Positions 5,466 to 5,652 of a stretch of DNA of 5,652 nt are shown here, piece by piece (the stretch's first letter is position 1; the number at the start of each line of letters is the position of its first letter). The position numbers and the translations under genes were made by a program. The DNA lies in contig DNNY01000003.1 of the NCBI GenBank assembly GCA_003497765.1, forward strand, positions 1 through 5,652. The letters are read 5' to 3'. The notes under the pieces are model-generated. The model was not told the origin of the DNA and searched no databases. It worked only from the letters and a program-made list of their open reading frames with translations. This stretch comes from Oceanospirillaceae bacterium. GTDB taxonomy: Bacteria; Pseudomonadota; Gammaproteobacteria; Pseudomonadales; Balneatricaceae.

Positions 5466-5567
5466 ATGCTCTTGAGGCTGATTTTTATTAGCTTAATCAA
5501 GCCAATTTTAGAACTACCAGACTGGCTGGCAGGAGCCGATATAAAAAATCCTAAGTTATTCAGATAA
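5466..5567 (+). CDS. Doubtful small ORF, 33 residues, hydrophobic N-terminus
   Basis: An ATG at 5466 opens a 33-codon frame, beginning MLLRLIFISLIKPILELP and ending NPKLFR, that stops at 5567. CAGG at 5455-5458 gives a plausible ribosome binding site 7 bp ahead. The first 18 residues are strongly hydrophobic with two positive charges, so a tiny membrane-associated peptide is conceivable. I recognise no family. It sits between bolA (opposite strand) and a tRNA promoter, a spacer that need not code for anything, and such a frame can occur by chance. I list it only as a possibility. Confidence 0.15.
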   Translation: MLLRLIFISLIKPILELPDWLAGADIKNPKLFR

Positions 5568-5611
5568 AATAAAAAAATGCCCTTGACGAAAGGCCCCTTG
5601 ATCTTTAATAT
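5561..5611 (+). promoter_or_regulatory. Strong sigma-70 promoter for the tRNA gene, with A-rich upstream element
   Basis: TTGACG (5583-5588) and TAATAT (5606-5611) are separated by exactly 17 bp, and each hexamer matches five of six consensus positions. An A-rich tract (5564-5577) lies at about -41 to -54, where the RNA polymerase alpha subunit binds UP elements. The discriminator after the -10 (TCGCCTCC) is GC-rich, as in stable-RNA promoters under stringent (ppGpp) control. The start is expected near 5618, about 14 nt before the mature tRNA end. This is the best promoter in the window. Confidence 0.82.
5571..5594 (-). terminator. Possible minus-strand intrinsic terminator overlapping the tRNA promoter
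   Basis: Read on the minus strand, GCCTTT and AAGGGC (5594-5589 and 5584-5579) form a 6-bp stem with one G-U pair and a CGTC loop, followed by A and seven T residues, the layout of a rho-independent terminator. On the + strand the same stem has a C-A mismatch and no T-run. It would stop transcripts arriving from the right of the window. The A-run is equally well explained as an upstream element of the tRNA promoter. Confidence 0.3.
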
Positions 5612-5631
5612 TCGCCTCCACATTGAGTGTT

Positions 5632-5652
5632 TCCCCGATAGCTCAGTTGGTA
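5632..5652 (+). tRNA. tRNA gene, 5' end only (probably tRNA-Asn)
   Basis: TCCCCGA (acceptor 5' strand), TA (positions 8-9), GCTC (D-stem) and AGTTGGTA (D-loop with the conserved A14 and GG) form the canonical first 21 bases of a bacterial tRNA. The gene runs off the right edge, so anticodon, T-arm and acceptor 3' strand are not visible. A 5'-terminal U with TCC(C/G)CGATAGCTCAGT matches gammaproteobacterial tRNA-Asn as I know it. The amino acid is therefore likely but unproven. It may be the first gene of a tRNA operon. Confidence 0.88.

Noticed and set aside
5474..5503. Imperfect hairpin GGCTGATT/AATC-A-AGCC in the bolA-tRNA spacer
   Set aside because: It has an 11-nt loop, a bulge and no proper T-run on either strand, so it is too weak to call a terminator.

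Overview
The window looks like a moderately AT-rich chromosomal segment from a Gammaproteobacterium, probably marine. The main support is a BolA protein of the E. coli type, including its C-terminal extension, and a tRNA start that fits gammaproteobacterial tRNA-Asn. The quaternary-amine genes resemble families common in marine Alpha- and Gammaproteobacteria. No taxon can be proved from the sequence alone.

Left block, + strand (1-2112): the 3' end of an ATP-grasp acyl-CoA synthetase of the NDP-forming acetyl-CoA ligase type; a GlxA-type AraC regulator (DJ-1/PfpI-like domain plus AraC helix-turn-helix); and a short hotdog thioesterase resembling the betainyl-CoA thioesterases of L-carnitine catabolism. 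The spacing (77 and 47 bp) suggests the end of a carnitine or quaternary-amine operon whose other genes lie to the left, outside the window.

Middle block (2113-5040): a divergent pair. On the - strand is a zinc-dependent betaine/homocysteine-type S-methyltransferase, whose stop codon abuts that of the thioesterase with no gap. On the + strand is a non-pyrrolysine MttB-family (trimethylamine/glycine-betaine:corrinoid type) methyltransferase. The 330-bp region between them holds a cluster of palindromes, including TGTCAGCA-N15-TGCTGACA, which is a candidate operator. Both proteins carry arginine-rich tails at opposite ends. Read together, the left block could produce glycine betaine (betainyl-CoA to betaine), and the two methyltransferases could remove a methyl group, at least one of them onto homocysteine to make methionine. 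This pathway is inferred.

Right block (5041-5652): bolA on the - strand, a roughly 235-bp spacer with one doubtful small ORF, and a very good sigma-70 promoter (A-rich upstream tract, TTGACG-N17-TAATAT, GC-rich discriminator) driving a tRNA gene cut off by the window edge after 21 bases. No insertion sequence, CRISPR array or recognised riboswitch was seen.
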